A stretch of DNA of 64,000 bases from Candidatus Villigracilis vicinus (GTDB lineage Bacteria > Chloroflexota > Anaerolineae > Anaerolineales > Villigracilaceae): positions 62,001 to 126,000 of the forward strand of contig JADKIL010000005.1 of assembly GCA_016721315.1 (NCBI GenBank). Reading direction: 5' to 3'. A program made the translations under genes and the position numbers. Shown here piece by piece: positions 61,731 to 64,000 of this stretch (the stretch's first letter is position 1; every line of letters begins with the position of its first letter). The notes beneath the pieces are model-generated. The model saw only the letters and a program-made list of their open reading frames with translations, did not search any database and was not told where the DNA came from.

Positions 61731-61804
61731 TGGCTGGGGCACCTGGATTCGAACCAAGATCCACAGCTCCAAAGGCTGGTGTGCTGCCATTGCACCATGC
61801 CCCA
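61731..61804 (-). tRNA. tRNA-Gln (anticodon UUG)
   Basis: Cloverleaf on the minus strand: acceptor TGGGGCA/TGCCCCA, D arm GTGC/GCAC, anticodon loop CTTTGGA giving UUG, T arm CTTGG/CCAGG around TTCGAAT, discriminator G and an encoded CCA end. Confidence 0.93.
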
Positions 61805-61829
61805 GTGCGGGCGAAATTGTATCACAATT

Positions 61830-62912
61830 TTATTGTCCGCCTGGAATGATCCCCATCTTTTTTGCTTCTTCGAGCGAGATCACCTCGGGGTTTACCGACT
61901 TCCTGCCGAGGTCATGGGCGGCTGTATCCCAAAAGTCATCAGTGTATTTTTCCTGTGATTTCTCACCAGCAGCCTGTTTGAGCAGGGCTTCCATCTCAGG
62001 CGACGGGGTTGCCTTGGCGAGCTGGTCCGTATTTTTCTTGGGGGTTGCATCCACCGGAGGAGCAGCCGCGGGAGCGGTCTTAAATTTCAATTCACCGGTG
62101 ACGCCCATCGAAGCCAGGGCTTTTTCCACTTGGCTGCGCAGGGAGAGTAACCCTCGCACGGTATCAAGGATCTGGTCTTCATTGGCTAACCCTTTACCCG
62201 CCACGAGTAAAGCATATAACGGTGTGACCGGAATGAAAAGCAGGTCATGGTCGCCGCCATCAAAAACATGATACGACTCGATCGACTCTTGATGATTGAG
62301 GCGCGCCACTTTCAAGCTGGTGCTATGAATCGACATCAGGGTGGAGATAAGCGAAACCTCCATGCTGGGGTCGTAAAGGTTGCCGGTGCGTGCATTGATC
62401 AAGCCACGGTCATTTAGCAGAAAGACTGCATCTGCATTGAAGTCCTGCCTAAAATTGGCAAGCAGGTCTGAAAGCTTGGTATGACTCTGCGCCTCTTCAC
62501 CGGGTCCTGAAGCAGCAACTTCAGGCGGAAAGATGGTTTGCACGAGACCCAAACCACGCTCCACGGAATCCAGAAAATCTGCCATGGGAATGGGCTTATC
62601 AAATATCGCAAAAGCGCCGGTATTGAGCATTTCTTCGCGCATTTTTCGTTCGGTCATGCCGGTAATAAAAACGACCTTCACTTCCGGGTGACGGGCACGG
62701 ACCTTATGCATCAACTCCACACCGGTCATGCCGGGGAGTTTGTAATCGGTAATGAGCATATCGATCTTATGTCGGGAGGATTCAAGCAACGCCTCTTCCC
62801 CAGATTGGGCTTCATAGAATTGGATGTCTTTGTTCTTGAGCGTATCCAGCGTGGAACGCAAAAGACGAAGAATATCGCGTTGATCGTCCACTAGCAAGAG
62901 ATTACGAAGCAT
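61830..62912 (-). CDS. Response regulator with a Roadblock-like output domain
   Basis: 360 aa. Receiver domain: LLVDDQRDI, phospho-Asp in MLITDYKLPG, Thr in FITGM and Lys in FDKPIP. From about residue 140 a domain with FNADAVFLLNDRGLINARTG and DHDLLFIPVTPLYALLVAGKG has the strand-helix pattern of Roadblock/LC7 (GTPase-partner) domains. A Pro/Ala linker and a C-terminal helical tail follow. No DNA-binding domain is seen. It may connect phospho-signalling with small GTPases such as the one at 1859-2395. Confidence 0.75.
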   Translation of the reverse strand: MLRNLLLVDDQRDILRLLRSTLDTLKNKDIQFYEAQSGEEALLESSRHKIDMLITDYKLPGMTGVELMHKVRARHPEVKVVFITGMTERKMREEMLNTGAFAIFDKPIPMADFLDSVERGLGLVQTIFPPEVAASGPGEEAQSHTKLSDLLANFRQDFNADAVFLLNDRGLINARTGNLYDPSMEVSLISTLMSIHSTSLKVARLNHQESIESYHVFDGGDHDLLFIPVTPLYALLVAGKGLANEDQILDTVRGLLSLRSQVEKALASMGVTGELKFKTAPAAAPPVDATPKKNTDQLAKATPSPEMEALLKQAAGEKSQEKYTDDFWDTAAHDLGRKSVNPEVISLEEAKKMGIIPGGQ

Positions 62913-63036
62913 GCCACCAACTCCATATACAGAAAATGAAAAAAAATTCTCGTTCAGGTCCCTATGTCGTATTTAATAAACAACTCAATAGGTAAGAATG
63001 GACAAATTATAGCAAAGTTAAGCATTCTGCCTGTAA

Positions 63037-64000
63037 TCAGTTTTGACAGGTATCCCCCACCTCGAATGCTTCCAAATTCCAAAGCAGTTCAGAGGTCGGG
63101 TCAAGGTCGACGCCGCACAGATCGGGTCGGGCAGCAGCAACCCGCAAGCGGGAATAAAGCGGTATGGCGGGTACCTGTTCCGCTACAAGGATCTGGGTCT
63201 GTCGGTATGCTGATAGATATGCGGGATCATCATGCAATGAGGATTGAGCCGTCTGGCATTGCAAGTCATACTCTTTACTATTAAATCCTGTAATATTCGT
63301 ACCTGCCCACAAATTCAGTTCGGTAGGGATGCTGGCACTGCTGAACCACTGACAGGGCGGTTCGATACCCTCCACCCCAAGGGCATATTGAGCCAGATCG
63401 AATTGACGTCCAAATAGGTCGCCACCTGGACCGGGGGCATAAAGGTCGTTCGGTGAGGAAAATTCCACTTCAAGTCCAATGCCGCACCGAGCAAGCGAAT
63501 CTTCGAAAATGGCGGTCACTTGTCTGCGCTGGGCAGTGGATGTAGTTTGGTATTTCAGAATCAAGGGGGTATTGTAGGCTACATCTCGTACGTTGATAGC
63601 AAGGCGTGGTGTGGACGGATCGTCATCATGATCCTGCCAGCCTGCCTGTTCCAAAAGAGAGATTCCGATCTCAGGATCATATGGAATGGCACTCAGGTTT
63701 GAATCATACGCCGGGTGATTGGATGGTAGATAGGCGGCTGGGACATCGGTCAACCCATAAAGAACAGATGTTGCAACAGTTTGACGATCCAGGCAGTAGG
63801 CAATTGCCTGACGCGTATAAGTATCTGCGAAAAAACTCTGCCTATCTTTTGATATATCGTACCCATTATCGTAAGAGGCAGGATTGATCCCCAGCCCAAG
63901 CCATTCCATGCTCATTCCGGTCGTTACGAACATCTGGGCTTGTCCTGCGGTTTGCATCTCTTGCAGCAAACCGATGTGGTTCTCAAGGTTGATGGAGGGG
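63037..64000 (-). CDS. Extracellular solute-binding protein, family 5 (partial, N-terminus beyond right edge)
   Basis: 321 codons are visible; the frame is open to base 64000, so the protein's start is outside. The visible part holds the family 5 pattern: DTYTRQAIAYCLDRQTVATS, IPYDPEIGISLLEQAGWQD, the RDVAYN strand and the terminal QILVAEQVPAIPLYSR. It binds peptides or other small solutes outside the membrane for an ABC importer. It ends with GDTCQN. No permease gene is in view. Confidence 0.85.
   Translation of the reverse strand, partial: PSINLENHIGLLQEMQTAGQAQMFVTTGMSMEWLGLGINPASYDNGYDISKDRQSFFADTYTRQAIAYCLDRQTVATSVLYGLTDVPAAYLPSNHPAYDSNLSAIPYDPEIGISLLEQAGWQDHDDDPSTPRLAINVRDVAYNTPLILKYQTTSTAQRRQVTAIFEDSLARCGIGLEVEFSSPNDLYAPGPGGDLFGRQFDLAQYALGVEGIEPPCQWFSSASIPTELNLWAGTNITGFNSKEYDLQCQTAQSSLHDDPAYLSAYRQTQILVAEQVPAIPLYSRLRVAAARPDLCGVDLDPTSELLWNLEAFEVGDTCQN

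Overview
The window looks like a chromosomal piece of a Chloroflexota bacterium, most likely class Anaerolineae. I infer this from overall protein character, a 14-gene complex I operon, a fused GlyRS, DUF4388/Roadblock-type signalling genes and dense short intergenic repeats; there is no rRNA to confirm it. Many genes share one start architecture, TATAAT followed by 6-7 nt and then ATG, which implies leaderless mRNAs.

Layout. 1-3.2 kb (minus): signalling-type operon of a DUF4388 protein, small GTPase, alpha/beta hydrolase and V4R protein, then a partial gene leaving the left edge. 3.5-7.7 kb (minus): acetyltransferases, a HAD phosphatase and a zinc-ribbon protein; the acetyltransferase gene at 7097-7681 is preceded by a Phe-rich 26-codon leader ORF and a textbook-like attenuator. 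8-16.6 kb: regulators, a BMP-type lipoprotein, Hsp20, an M23 peptidase, a degenerate SDR, and an operon of a PrsW-like membrane protein with substituted active-site residues, an anchored protein and a trypsin-like lipoprotein. 16.7-23.6 kb: endonuclease IV, DgkA, YbeY, the 7TM-HD phosphodiesterase, YqeY, a HetC/PLC-like protein divergent from a cobalamin adenosyltransferase, DUF554 and an HNH protein, then tRNA-Lys. 23.9-38.6 kb (minus): complete nuoABCDEFGHIJKLMN. 38.8-42.4 kb: dnaG-rpoD. 43-46 kb: glyQS fusion carrying several in-frame repeat insertions and one frameshift.

46.1-52.4 kb is an AT-rich accessory island on the minus strand. It holds several TIR-domain genes that combine a cytosolic TIR, often a long charged coiled coil, one membrane helix and a variable outer domain (one is formylglycine-generating-enzyme-like). 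They share near-identical TIR N-terminal segments and a shared promoter box, and most are broken. A RAYT (REP-associated transposase) sits among them with GTAG-palindromes; the identical 28-bp palindrome is also inserted in frame in glyS.

52.5-64 kb: metallophosphoesterase, an operator-controlled small-protein/ArsR-type/MFS operon, a geranylgeranyl-reductase-like flavoprotein, PHP phosphoesterase, recO-cdd-glmU, tRNA-Gln, a response regulator and a partial peptide-binding protein.

Two things stand out as possibly undescribed: the leader-peptide attenuator in front of an acetyltransferase, and the modular membrane-anchored TIR cluster with its RAYT/REP elements. All family calls are from reading motifs by eye; no database search was run.
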